Source: Lachancea dasiensis
Lineage: Eukaryota; Ascomycota; Saccharomycetes; Saccharomycetales; Saccharomycetaceae
Reading direction: 5' to 3'
DNA: 64,000 nucleotides
Assembly (NCBI GenBank): GCA_900074725.1
Contig: LT598458.1
Location: forward strand, 124,001 to 188,000
Shown one piece after another: positions 19,029 to 32,505 of the stretch. A program made the position numbers and the translations under genes. Each line of letters begins with the position of its first letter. Within the stretch, counting starts at the first letter, position 1. The notes under the pieces were generated by a model. The model was given only the letters and a program-made list of their open reading frames with translations. It was not told where the DNA came from and did no database searches.

Positions 19029-20177
19029 TGTTTATGTTTTGTGATTTTTCGTATGCCAATGTCAACAAAAAATTAAAGCTTAATGTATAATAGACGACTA
19101 TGGTCTATGACACGTAAGAAAAATGACACATTCGCCTAAAAACCGGGAGGTCGATGCAGTAGAATTAATGCGCGCTCGAACATCATATGCTGATGCGACT
19201 GATTTATTTCAGGACTTCAAAATTTGCAAAATGGCTAATGGGGAGAATGAAGAAGTGGTGTGGTGTGATGGTATATTTAAGGACAAAACCAGCTCTTAGC
19301 AGGTTTTCAAGACCCAGACATTGACACTTCTGGTCTTTTATTAGATATAAAACACTGTTTGTATCATTCACGAGACCCCGGCGATTAAGCATCTCTCTCA
19401 TATACTCCATGGGTGTCTAGTTTCGAGGTTGACCATCGCAACAGGTTCAAATATACAGACACAAGAACTAACAAAAGCCTTAACTACTAGTTACGCCAGA
19501 GAGCAGCTGCTGGGAGCAATGCGCCAACTTTAGTATCTAATGAGGGCCTCCGCCATGCCGTTCTTAAGTTTGTCCACACCCAGCTTATTCATTGGATATG
19601 CAAACTGGGATGCAAACCGGTCCCATAGCTTTGACTGCAGGTCTCTCACCATTAATATATAGCTTCGCTTGTGGCCATTTCAGTCATGTATGTGGTGCGG
19701 TCACCGGGACTCGAGCTTACTTACTTATGCCAGAATAATTCAACTGAACTGAAGTAACCTCCCGTATCAACTGGAATATCTTTAAGAGAATCAGTGCCAG
19801 TAAAGTATGGGCGCACACAGGGAAATAAAAATAAATAGGTATTTTACAGTTTTGTTGATAAGGAGGATAAACCTTTCTCATGTATCGAAAAGTGGGCAAA
19901 ATACCACTGCGCACTTTGATAATCGCTTTTAGCTCGTATTCTTCAGGTGGAAGCCATGGGGTAAGAGCATCCATTGTTGTTGTAGTAAGATCTCTTCGCC
20001 CTCACCAAGCTCTCACCATTTATTATTGTGTCGCTGTGCCAAATGGCTAACATGAAAATTAGGAATAAAGTCGTTGGAAGCGGACTTAAAAACGTAGGTT
20101 GAGACCAGCGTCGAGTAACAGAACCCATAGATAGATGCGCTTCTAATTACTGAGCCGAACTTTATTTGATTCTCTAA
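19029..20177. other. Intergenic between SPC97 and the globin-like gene
   Basis: No gene is recognised. This divergent spacer joins the YHR-type block to the YNL-type block, so it marks a synteny junction relative to S. cerevisiae. No tRNA or centromere motif was seen in it. Confidence 0.5.
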
Positions 20178-21584
20178 TTGTTTCTTAGTCCAATTAACTC
20201 AAGAGCCCCAGTCATGAGTGGCCCAAAGTCTTTTTTCAACCCACTAGACAGATCGCAGATCTCTTACATTCCCAATGAGAGAGAAACGATATCGGATAGC
20301 CAGATAGCCCAAGAAACTGAGAGCGACACCGAGAGCTCCAGTTTTCGCAGTTTCCCGAGAGTATCGGGTGAACCGCTCTCGTCCCGGGATTCAGAGTCCT
20401 CACACAGCATCTTCAGCGACCAGTCTCACCCGACCACCTCCTGGAACTCCATAGACCGGACAGATGGCCTCTCCAGTATCTCGAGTGGATCTTCTCGGGG
20501 CACCGACATGAGTCACGGTGTCCGCTACAAGGTCGTTTTGAAGTTCTCGCAGCGAGAAGTCAATCTAATTCGCAACTCCTGGACGATGATGCTTAACGAT
20601 GACTTGGCAGGTGACAGGTTTCGTTCAGTGGTCCGGCAACTGTGGTCTGATTTCGGGCCCGCTTCATGGGGATCTTCCTCCAATGGTCCTAACAGCTCGG
20701 TACACCACCGCAAGAGCGCCGTCCCTAGTGTGCGCTCTGCGCGAAATCCCAGCACCATGATTAACACCAGCCGAGTTGGGAGCTCGGCCACGAGTATATC
20801 TTCCTCAGGGCCGTCGTCGTTGGCAAAACAGCAGGTGGCAGTGACACCAGCGCAGTCGAGCAACAACAGCGCTTTTGCGAGTTCCATTTTTTGTCGTCAG
20901 TTTTACGGAAACCTTTTGTACATGGAACCCGCGATTGAGACTATGTTCCCTTCCATCAGGCACCAAGCTGTGTCGTTTGCTGGTGTTCTCACTATGGCTG
21001 TGAATAACCTGGACGATTTGACCACTCTTGAGGCATATCTCAGTAGTCTGGGGAAACGCCACTCGCGCATTCTCGCCATCGAGCCTCCTCACTTCGAGCT
21101 GATGGGAATGGCTTTTCTCAAAACTATCAAGGACCGGTTTGGCTACCACAGTACTTTAGAACTTGAAGAGACGTGGTCTAGGCTGTATAGTTTTTTAGCC
21201 AACAGCATTTTACAATTTGGCATCGACCCCGTGTTGAAGGTAGACGCTCTGGATAACGATGTTATATTTCCTCTCCCAGAACAGCTTAAGCCCTCCACAC
21301 AGGCGCCCGCCAATAGGTTCCACGCTCCGGCTCCTCCATCTTCCACCCATCCGCCCTCAGATCCAAGTATGCGGCACAGCTTTAAAACCGAGCCCGTGGC
21401 CAAGCAAAAGCGTGCTTCGAAGCCAAACGAAACTACAACTCATGCCGTCAAAAACACGCCTGCCATCCCTACGAAGGGCACCAAGCCCGCTGTACAACGC
21501 AAGGCTGGGCACCTTCCCGCACGGTCACTTTATGCCAATACAACGAAGAAGCAAGAGCAGGACAAGGACTGTGTTATAATGTGA
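20178..21584 (+). CDS. Globin-like heme protein (YNL234W homologue) with C-terminal CaaX box
   Basis: The 468 residues contain a split globin fold. The A-helix-like part is about 118-155 (FSQREVNLIRNSWTMML). A Ser-rich insert covers about 157-234. The B-to-H part is about 235-350. His295 in GKRHSRILAIEPPHFE fits the proximal heme ligand (F8), and the SIRHQAVSFAG segment (His262/Gln263) fits the distal side. Strong similarity to S. cerevisiae YNL234W, a heme-binding globin of unknown role, plus the next genes BNI4, CSL4 and PDR16, support orthology. The last four residues are CVIM, a CaaX farnesylation signal, preceded by a Lys-rich tail. The stop codon lies inside a 19-bp minisatellite. An ATG at 20214 is an alternative start. 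Confidence 0.9.
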   Translation: MFLSPINSRAPVMSGPKSFFNPLDRSQISYIPNERETISDSQIAQETESDTESSSFRSFPRVSGEPLSSRDSESSHSIFSDQSHPTTSWNSIDRTDGLSSISSGSSRGTDMSHGVRYKVVLKFSQREVNLIRNSWTMMLNDDLAGDRFRSVVRQLWSDFGPASWGSSSNGPNSSVHHRKSAVPSVRSARNPSTMINTSRVGSSATSISSSGPSSLAKQQVAVTPAQSSNNSAFASSIFCRQFYGNLLYMEPAIETMFPSIRHQAVSFAGVLTMAVNNLDDLTTLEAYLSSLGKRHSRILAIEPPHFELMGMAFLKTIKDRFGYHSTLELEETWSRLYSFLANSILQFGIDPVLKVDALDNDVIFPLPEQLKPSTQAPANRFHAPAPPSSTHPPSDPSMRHSFKTEPVAKQKRASKPNETTTHAVKNTPAIPTKGTKPAVQRKAGHLPARSLYANTTKKQEQDKDCVIM

Positions 21585-21647
21585 TAATCGTGTTATAATG
21601 TGATAATCGTGTTATAATGTGATAATCGTGTTATAATGTGATAATCG
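21572..21647. repeat. 19-bp minisatellite, four perfect copies, overlapping the globin stop codon
   Basis: TGTTATAATGTGATAATCG is repeated four times without change. The first copy contributes to the last codons and the stop of the globin-like gene; copies 2-4 are 3' UTR. The unit is not a multiple of three. Complete identity implies recent expansion. Confidence 0.95.
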
Positions 21648-22354
21648 ACCCAATATTCATCCTATTGATCAGCTTACACCATCACGCCGCCTTGGTGACC
21701 CGGCTTACCAAAGGGAATTTCGCTTACATAGTGCAAGTTTCCATCTTTCGTTATTATAGCCGGCTGCACAAGAGAATGTATTTCACGAAATTCTTATCCT
21801 CCTTCTGCTCTTGAGCTTACTTCGGGATGAAGCACTCACCTTATGCAGTTTTCCAACATGAACGGTTCAACGGTTGAGCCGTGCCAATGTCCGTTCTCAA
21901 GTAATTTGCACTTATGCAAGTGCTGCCTTTGTTCCTATTAACTACTTAAGTAAATATTCTGCTGGTGAGCAAGAGCATGTCGTGGTGTAATGAGCTGGTC
22001 TCCAGCTGACATGTTCGATGTCACAGCCCTCGATAAACAGCGCTTTACGTTAGACCTTCCAGACATCATCTTTCATGTCATTTTGTAGGTTTCTGACCGA
22101 GGTGGAAGATTCCGTATAATGTGCACAATTTATGTTAAATGGGAACGCGTAAAATCCAAAATCCTTCTGTAGTGGTGTGGTATAGGTTGATATACTGGTG
22201 AACTTACCATCCTACCGTAAACTCACCATACTCTGGGCGCATATTGGTGTGATTGAGGTCATTGTCAGCTGGGTGCCAAATTACAGTAATAACCTAGCGT
22301 TAGTGCTGGTTGTTGTCAGATCACTGAAGGCAAAGTGTAGCCAGGGACAGAAAG
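21648..22354. other. Intergenic: BNI4 promoter region
   Basis: No gene is recognised. One MCB-like ACGCGT lies at 22145-22150, about 205 bases before BNI4, which would suit cell-cycle control, but a single site is weak. Confidence 0.45.
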
Positions 22355-25048
22355 ATGTATAAACACCATACTGGATCGAGGGACGAGGGTGAGAGATATT
22401 GGAATGATCCTTTCTACTCCTCGAACTCGATTGATAGCTCAGACCATGCCAGAAACTTCCGAAACTCAATACTACCATCAAGCATATCTCGAGAAACCAG
22501 TTTCGAGTCCGGATTGAGGCTCCAGGCTACTAACTTACACGAGTTCGGGGGAACGCAAACACAGGGCGCAGACGACTGCCCCAACGAATATTCCGATTTA
22601 GACGAAACAGAAACGAAAGATTTGAAGATAACAGCATCGCCGTCTCTCAGCGCACTTTCCGGTATACTCAGTGAAAGAGCTAAAAAGGTGGGAAAACGCA
22701 ACAACAATAGCGTAGTGAACGACTCTATCAAGGAAGAACCGCAGGATACCGAGACAGCTCATATTTCCTCAGTAAATGAATCTCCGAATTTAATCGACAT
22801 AGGCGGCTCGCACAACAATAGTTATCCAAGCTTTGATCAAACTCCACATTCAACTGAAAGCCAAGAACAGCCCGACTTCCTGACTACCCCAAAGCTGGAT
22901 CCTCCCACGCCTCGGGTCGAGCCTGCGGTAGCTGGCTTTGACCAGAAGGTAAGCGTTGACCAAGAAGGGTCAGCTTCACCTGATCTAGAAGAACTTTCGT
23001 CGTCTGTTGACCATGCAGCTGAGAATCGTACCATCCATTCCTCCAAAATCGATGCACAGTCGAGTCCTATTATCACGACGCACCCATATCCCAAGCAGCA
23101 GGCTGCCTCTTTGAGATCCTTCTCAGCCATGTCGATAGGGTCAAGAGCGTCGGTGGATGTTGTGGGAAGCGAAGCCAGAAAACGGAAGAGTATTTTTTCG
23201 TTTTTGAAAAGAAAACCTCAGAAATCTAGTTCTTTTGTTGGTTCGAACACCGATGTCAACGCCGTAGTAGGGACTGACTCGTTAAGCAACGAAACATTTG
23301 ACAACGAGACAAGCGAGCTACCCAGCTCAACAAAATTGAAGAAAAAGTCTTACAGCAACGGCAGTATCTTTAGCAGTTTCAGAAAAACCAAAGCCAATAA
23401 GAAGGACGCCGACGATGGAACTCTACAAGTACCCAAACAACGCAACCGTGTGACCTCTCAAAACTCCAGGCGCACTACAGAAAATTTAGGCGATACTCCT
23501 GTTAAACGGGACATTCGTTCTAGAAAACCTACACCACTTGACTTCGAACACCGTCCGCTCGAATCGCAGTCACAGAATCCTCAAACCTCAGAAATGAACT
23601 TTTCACAAGACCCTCTCGCAATTGGCGAAGTAGGCCACGTTAGTTCTTCGCGAGACCAGGCCAAAGAGTCGGACACCACTACCGACTTTGTAAAACAAGC
23701 GCCTGATATACCTAATATTGATCTATCCTCGGCGTCAGAGTCTGCCAGGCCTTCCTCCCTCGATGAAGAAATGGAGAAGGCAGATTCTGGCGAAGTTTTA
23801 TTTCCAAAGTCACTAAGCGCACAAGAAGTAGAGTCGATTGTGTCATTGGAAAGGTCTCGGTCTGTGAAATCTAATAAGCGTAATTCTTTGAATTCACATC
23901 GAAGGTCTCTCACCGATAATATGTCCACGAAAGCTCAAAATGGTGGGATGTTCATTACGGAACCATTGGCAGTAAGGCTGTCTACACCTGATTTGACAAA
24001 GTCACCCGCTAGCAGTATATTGAGGAATGGGACATTCGATAGCCTTGAATTTTCTCCTCAAAAGACCTCCAGCACGGCACGCAGTCAAAAGGGCCTCGGA
24101 ATAACGAGCGGTACCCTTCAGGCTGAAGACAAGGACTTTTCGTTTACTTCCATTAAGCAGCAATTGAATGACCTCACAGTTGATACCTGCAGTGAAGGGG
24201 GCGACGAGAAAAACAAGAATCTCATATCAACTCCTCAGAGTGAAAACTTCGAAAAAGAGTTCATGTCAGATATAATGGAGTTCGCCAGTATCATTGACTT
24301 TGACAAAAACCTGGATTTCAATTTAGACTTAGATCCGGCTGATACGACCTATCACTCTTTAAACCCCTCTGAGACAAAGTACAATGCCTCCCAGCAGGTG
24401 GACGACACGTCGGTAGATTCAATTAATTTCGGTGCTAATGATAGCTCCCCAAAACTCTATTCTGGGCAGGAACCTGAACACGACGGACTTATAAACCCCC
24501 AATATAACCACACATCACAGGCGAGTAGCGAACTGATAGCGGCTCCCGAGCAATTTGGAAACAGGCCAAACAATGAAAGCCCGCGCCCCTATCTACCGAC
24601 TAGTGTGAATGATGACGATGACGATGACGATTTTGAAGGGGAAAATTTCAATCAACTAGAGGATGCAACGAAATCAAATGACGCTACCAATGGCCCTAGC
24701 TGGCCAAGCCCAATTATGGGCCCCGGAAGGCCTTTGTCCCTTTCTTTCAAAGGATTGCGTGGAAATCAGCTCAACAATCCCTCACAAATCTCATTTCTCA
24801 AGCCTTCACCAACCCATTACTCGGATTCGGATTCCCTTGAGGCGTCTAGAGCCAAGACCGTTGCATTTTCGTCCAATATTATACTCTACGCTACCTACAC
24901 CGAGGAAGAATACGATAGACACCCGGATATCGCGACTTGTAACCAATTAACCCCGCAGCTGGCCCAGATGATTAAAGATGAACTCAATATGCTGAAGGCA
25001 GAGATGGAAATTCATGAAGAATCAAGATGCTACACACATTTTTATTGA
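22355..25048 (+). CDS. BNI4: Bni4, Glc7 phosphatase scaffold at the bud neck
   Basis: Bni4 tethers protein phosphatase 1 (Glc7) and, through Skt5/Bnr-type partners, chitin synthase III to the septin ring. The 897 residues match S. cerevisiae Bni4 (892). Most of the chain is low-complexity, rich in Ser, Asn and Asp, including an acidic NDDDDDDDF run. The conserved part is the C-terminus, about 830-897: KTVAFSSNIILYATY contains a V-x-F PP1-docking motif (Val836, Phe838), then YDRHPDIATCNQLTPQLAQMIKDELN. It lies between the YNL234W homologue and CSL4, as in S. cerevisiae. Confidence 0.93.
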   Translation: MYKHHTGSRDEGERYWNDPFYSSNSIDSSDHARNFRNSILPSSISRETSFESGLRLQATNLHEFGGTQTQGADDCPNEYSDLDETETKDLKITASPSLSALSGILSERAKKVGKRNNNSVVNDSIKEEPQDTETAHISSVNESPNLIDIGGSHNNSYPSFDQTPHSTESQEQPDFLTTPKLDPPTPRVEPAVAGFDQKVSVDQEGSASPDLEELSSSVDHAAENRTIHSSKIDAQSSPIITTHPYPKQQAASLRSFSAMSIGSRASVDVVGSEARKRKSIFSFLKRKPQKSSSFVGSNTDVNAVVGTDSLSNETFDNETSELPSSTKLKKKSYSNGSIFSSFRKTKANKKDADDGTLQVPKQRNRVTSQNSRRTTENLGDTPVKRDIRSRKPTPLDFEHRPLESQSQNPQTSEMNFSQDPLAIGEVGHVSSSRDQAKESDTTTDFVKQAPDIPNIDLSSASESARPSSLDEEMEKADSGEVLFPKSLSAQEVESIVSLERSRSVKSNKRNSLNSHRRSLTDNMSTKAQNGGMFITEPLAVRLSTPDLTKSPASSILRNGTFDSLEFSPQKTSSTARSQKGLGITSGTLQAEDKDFSFTSIKQQLNDLTVDTCSEGGDEKNKNLISTPQSENFEKEFMSDIMEFASIIDFDKNLDFNLDLDPADTTYHSLNPSETKYNASQQVDDTSVDSINFGANDSSPKLYSGQEPEHDGLINPQYNHTSQASSELIAAPEQFGNRPNNESPRPYLPTSVNDDDDDDDFEGENFNQLEDATKSNDATNGPSWPSPIMGPGRPLSLSFKGLRGNQLNNPSQISFLKPSPTHYSDSDSLEASRAKTVAFSSNIILYATYTEEEYDRHPDIATCNQLTPQLAQMIKDELNMLKAEMEIHEESRCYTHFY

Positions 25049-25314
25049 ATATACCTACAACCATAAAATCATCAGGGCGGCTTCTCGAAAAGAGGCAAAA
25101 AGTGGAACGAATCGTTGTCTTCACTCAAAAATTCAACTCAATTAATGAAAGCTCTACTGGATTACACTACTTGTTACGTTTGTGGCATCTGGCCTAAGTT
25201 CAAAATCGTAGAAAAGTATTGGCAGAAAATTTGAAGTTGTTATTGCAGGTCACGGTCCTCGATGCTAGTGAACCAAGCGGCCAGCAGTTACAAGACTTAT
25301 AAAGCAGCTTAAAG

Positions 25315-26193
25315 ATGTCATTTTATAGCAAGGACTATCCTATTGCATACCCAGGTCTTCTTATTTGTCCAGCCTTTGAGTTAGGCGAGAAAACTACTGA
25401 TTCCCAAGAGATTATCAGGTACATCCCCGGACATGGCGTGGCAGAACAAAATTATGAACTTAATGGGCATACAATGAAAGCCCTAACGGCTACACTCATT
25501 GGCAGCATTGATTTCGAAGAAGATGAGATGGCGACACAAACCCCGATCCCGACTACTGAAGCTTCGAACGACGGTGCATCAAAAGAAGGCGATGGTCAAG
25601 AAATTAGTGATAACGAGGCCGGCGGCAAAGGTGAGAGAAGATACATCGTAACTGTTAAGGACCAAAATGCGCTTGAGCGCAATGTTAACGAGGATTTTGC
25701 GAATAACCTGCCCCGCGAAGGTAGCATTGTTCTCGTTAGAGTAACGCGCATTTCGCTGCAAAGGGCAAATGTTGAGATCCTTGCAGTTGAAAATAAGACC
25801 TTGCCGAAGGATTCCGGGGTTGGGAGTAATGGGACTGGAGTGACTGCTGCTGGAGGGGGATCTGGGGCCGCAACCTTCTCGGTTTCACAGGCATCCTCCG
25901 ATCTAGGAGAGACATTCAGAGGAATCATTAGCGCGCGCGACGTGAGAGCCACAGACAGAGATAAAGTAAAGATAATGGAGAGTTTCAGACCTGGCGATAT
26001 AGTACGAGCCCAGGTTATTTCGCTCGGCGACGGTTCGAACTACCATTTATCAACTGCGAAGAATGATTTGGGGGTAGTGTTTGCCCGGGCTTTTAACGGG
26101 GCCGGTGGTCTCATGTACGCAATTGATTGGCAAACGATGGTCGCGCCATCTACTGGATCCATGGAGTTGCGGAAATGCGCAAAACCATTCTGA
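25315..26193 (+). CDS. CSL4: Exosome cap subunit Csl4
   Basis: Csl4 is one of the three S1/KH cap proteins of the RNA exosome and links the core to its cofactors. The 292 residues are the same number as in S. cerevisiae. An N-terminal domain (about 8-60, [14 protein letters not shown] and [14 protein letters not shown]) is followed by an acidic linker. An S1-like domain follows at about 130-250, with [14 protein letters not shown] and [18 protein letters not shown]-terminal segment holds [15 protein letters not shown]. The order BNI4-CSL4-PDR16 is conserved. Confidence 0.95.
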   Translation: MSFYSKDYPIAYPGLLICPAFELGEKTTDSQEIIRYIPGHGVAEQNYELNGHTMKALTATLIGSIDFEEDEMATQTPIPTTEASNDGASKEGDGQEISDNEAGGKGERRYIVTVKDQNALERNVNEDFANNLPREGSIVLVRVTRISLQRANVEILAVENKTLPKDSGVGSNGTGVTAAGGGSGAATFSVSQASSDLGETFRGIISARDVRATDRDKVKIMESFRPGDIVRAQVISLGDGSNYHLSTAKNDLGVVFARAFNGAGGLMYAIDWQTMVAPSTGSMELRKCAKPF

Positions 26194-26229
26194 AAGATGA
26201 GAATAAGGCATAACCGGCCAAAAGAGGAC

Positions 26230-26243
26230 TATATATATATATA
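26230..26243. terminator. (TA)7 tract between convergent CSL4 and PDR16
   Basis: A TATATA tract, like the efficiency element of yeast 3'-end formation, lies 37 bases after the CSL4 stop in the 195-base convergent gap. It could serve both genes. Confidence 0.4.
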
Positions 26244-26388
26244 CAGGGCCTTGACATCTTATAGCATAAGCATTATAATATTATTACTGATTTTTCTAAA
26301 ACTCAAAGATGGGCATTCTATCTAGATGGAGGAAACGGCTATGACGACTTCTCAACAGTAACGGCGTCCGGATTTCTCTCAAACGTTA

Positions 26389-29459
<3,071 letters not shown>

Positions 29460-31187
29460 TCATAACAAACCTGCAAGGAGACTGATCCCAAACACTGTGA
29501 GGAATCCAAAAATACTGGATTCCGAGTCCATGACAGCAGCAGCGCCATTAGCTTTGGCACCCGAGGAAGTAGCAGAGCTAGAGGCAGAGTTAGATCCACT
29601 GTTAGAACCCCGGATAGAAGTGATTGTGCTATTAGAATTTGATTTTGTGGTGGCATAGGCTCCCGAAGACAACGTAAAGATATTCCCTCCTGTGGTGATC
29701 GACGCTGAAGACGAAAAAGTCGACGAATACATAGGTGCACTTGTTGCCCCCGGCACTGTGCTAGAGATCACCTCTACATCTTCATCTCCGCCGTCGTAAT
29801 TTGCCTGCGCCATGGAAATCTGCATATTGTCAATGTCAAACACCACGTAGGCAGCTGTCAAAAAGTTATCACCCAAAATGAAGCTACCCGACGACTGTGG
29901 AACCATTCCTAGGGCACATTGACTCCCACTGCTCGTTTCGAGAACGTAGTTTTTCAATGAACTACTAATTTGGAAACCGCCAAAGTCGAACACAAACGAG
30001 TCCTCGTCAGAAATCTCGGAACAGTCGAAGAAATACAGTCCACTAGATGAGCTATAAGTAGCATCGAGGTTGCTTGCCACTGCACTCACCAACGAAGAAG
30101 GCAAGTAACTTAATGTGGACCCAGAGTCGAGAACGACTGGAATCTTGGTGGTTGTGATCGTTGTCCCAGTTTCGTTGACTATCAAACCGAGACCTTGCAA
30201 GGTAACTTCGAAACGTATAGGGTTAGCATAGCCCTGGCTTTTATATGTGTTGATAATGGGAACGGTATAGAGGTTACCGCTGTATTTGCTGTGGTCCACG
30301 GCACCAAATAAGATGGAGCCGTGGGATGCGTCCAACTCGTCTAAAAACAGCGAGAATGCTCTTGTATGGATATCACCCTGTAGCTTTAGCGCAGATGGGA
30401 AGTTGATGTAGGTGTATTGGTCACCGGAAGTGGATAAGGTATTGGTAGATTCGAGTTCCTCCATACCGAGGCCCAAGACGCCAAACTCCGAAGTACTTTC
30501 GTTTGCTACACCGAAGTTCACCCTAGGTATTTCGATGTCTTGGAGGGTGATCCTGTCGGAACCCCACGTTCCCAACGCGTAAGTACCGTCACCGTAAGAA
30601 ATATAGAACTCTGTGTCATTGGATTTGAAGGTCGAAGATGAACTCGTGGCAAAGGTACCCCACTGGGAGCACGACAACGTGGCATCACCAGAAGGAACAG
30701 AAGTGCTGGTAGGAGTATCGGTAGCCGACACAATATCGGTCGTGGTAAAGTCGGCTGTCAAAGATGAAAACCAGCTGAACAGGTCTTTATTTTCTAGATT
30801 GGCATTTTTCTTGGAAGAGGAGCTGGAAGACCCAGCACAGTACGGATTATTGGAGCCCATTACCCACAGATCCGAAGACCCTGTGTCGATCAGCAGGGTT
30901 TGATTTTGGGCTGGAGTTCCAACACCAATCTCCACCGAGTAAAACGTTTGTTCGTTTTTCAAATACACTAGAGCTGTTCCATCATTTCTCTTGAAGATGT
31001 TGGCAGACCCAGTGGCCCCCAATTGGGCTGTTTCTGCGGAATCACCTCTCAGTTTGCCAAAGTCGAACTTGACGTATCTCTTCATCGGCACAACCGACAC
31101 CAGCTCCGGAAGGTCCTCGCGAGCCACCAGCGAGCCAAAAGCACCTCCTAGCGCCAGAGAACCGATAAAAGCACCAGAAAACTTCAT
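29460..31187 (-). CDS. Yapsin-type GPI-anchored aspartyl protease
   Basis: This is a pepsin-family protease of the yapsin group (Yps1/Mkc7), which cleaves after basic residues at the cell surface and supports wall maintenance. I start at the ATG at 31187 (575 residues), which opens a signal peptide (MKFSGAFIGSLALGG...). An upstream in-frame ATG at 31256 would put 23 charged residues before it. A propeptide ends near FKR, with catalytic Asp in LLIDTGSSDLWV and in VVLDSGSTLSYLP. Between them lies a Ser/Thr-rich loop with processing potential, as in Yps1. The C-terminus has a Ser/Thr-rich stalk and a final hydrophobic GPI signal (SSIFGFLTVFGISLLAGLL). I cannot say which of YPS1, MKC7, YPS3 or YPS6 it matches. 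Confidence 0.92.
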   Translation of the reverse strand: MKFSGAFIGSLALGGAFGSLVAREDLPELVSVVPMKRYVKFDFGKLRGDSAETAQLGATGSANIFKRNDGTALVYLKNEQTFYSVEIGVGTPAQNQTLLIDTGSSDLWVMGSNNPYCAGSSSSSSKKNANLENKDLFSWFSSLTADFTTTDIVSATDTPTSTSVPSGDATLSCSQWGTFATSSSSTFKSNDTEFYISYGDGTYALGTWGSDRITLQDIEIPRVNFGVANESTSEFGVLGLGMEELESTNTLSTSGDQYTYINFPSALKLQGDIHTRAFSLFLDELDASHGSILFGAVDHSKYSGNLYTVPIINTYKSQGYANPIRFEVTLQGLGLIVNETGTTITTTKIPVVLDSGSTLSYLPSSLVSAVASNLDATYSSSSGLYFFDCSEISDEDSFVFDFGGFQISSSLKNYVLETSSGSQCALGMVPQSSGSFILGDNFLTAAYVVFDIDNMQISMAQANYDGGDEDVEVISSTVPGATSAPMYSSTFSSSASITTGGNIFTLSSGAYATTKSNSNSTITSIRGSNSGSNSASSSATSSGAKANGAAAVMDSESSIFGFLTVFGISLLAGLL

Positions 31188-32505
31188 CCGAAACCAAAAA
31201 TTCGAAGAATACGCCTTCCTAAGCACTATTTTCTTTTTCTGCTTACTTGGTATCAACTAATAGTGCTCAAAAAAGAATTCAATTTGTGAGCTGGCAGCTA
31301 GATATCAAACTCGTTAGCCTAGTAAATCAAGCTCAACAGGAATGGCGCCTTTTTGAAGTCTCGAAACTATTCAACCAATGGTATATTCTATTTCGGCGGC
31401 CTTGACTTTATATAGATTTTCCACTTGGAAGGTGGCTTGAAGAAATTTGCACTCCGTACGGGGACCTCATCACCTTTCCATTTGGTGTGTCACTTTATTA
31501 ATAAAGGCCTATGGAGTTTGTTCTCCATACACAGGTTTGGCAATGTTCAAGGCAGTGAGCCCTTAAGTTGGTCTACTTTAATGATTGTGTGTCAATTCGA
31601 ATCAAGCGCCTGTTAATAAGTACTTAGCGTTTGTTCCTTTGTAGTTAGCGTTTGCAAAAATTATTCGTGCTCTTGGGCCCACTCAGACGGGAAAAGCTTC
31701 TTTGAACTGTGGGTTACTCTGTAAAGGCCACTTCACATTTGGGGTCGAGTATCTGGAGTATAAGAGCTTGGAGGCGTTCGTGTTTTCCGCGTGAAACACT
31801 AAAAAAAGAACTTCGGAGTATTTCATACCTTTAGTCGTGCGGTGGAGCCAGCTGTGAGTGGATAGATACCCACAAAGCCCTGCTTACGCGAATTTGGTGC
31901 ACCCCAAAATTTGGCTGGGGGGGGATATCCTCCTAGGTGGAGTGCATAATAATGAAGAGCACGGTATGTACTCCAGAAATTCTTAGGTCGAGTGCTTTTG
32001 TGGGCCACAGAGGAGGTCACACGCTAGCGAGTGGATGTGCCCTTACAGCATACAAATCGTCTGCATGACGGGCTTACATTCTTTTAACGAATGTTGGCTA
32101 CGTAGAATAAATCCTTTCTTCAACCACGGGAAATTCATTTGGAATGGAAGGAGGATTTGTAGGTACTTGTAGACACCAACACCCGATGTACCGTACCCTC
32201 AACCGGGACGGAAAAGCTTGTTCAAAAAAAGTACATTGGTGGATGCGAATGTGTTTACTCCCGTTTCTGTGCTTGAAGCAGATGCCTTTTAAAAGCGTCA
32301 TTGGTATTATTTTGGGCTAAAAAACCGGCTAGGAATATGCAAGTGGACGTCACCACCAAATTGACCAACAATCGTATACAGATGAAAGCGCCACGAGCCG
32401 AGTGCGGTTTTGTGTGGAATACAGCTTGTTCGAGTTATTATACCCCCACGGCCATCAACTAGCGGGCTGTCGCACCTATGGCGAGATGGTACATTCCTGC
32501 TATGG
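31188..32505. other. Intergenic: yapsin promoter and nitronate monooxygenase 3' side
   Basis: No gene is recognised. An eight-G run lies at 31917-31924. Two similar words (TAGGTGGAGTGC near 31934 and TAGGTCGAGTGC near 31984) may be a weak repeat. Confidence 0.45.
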
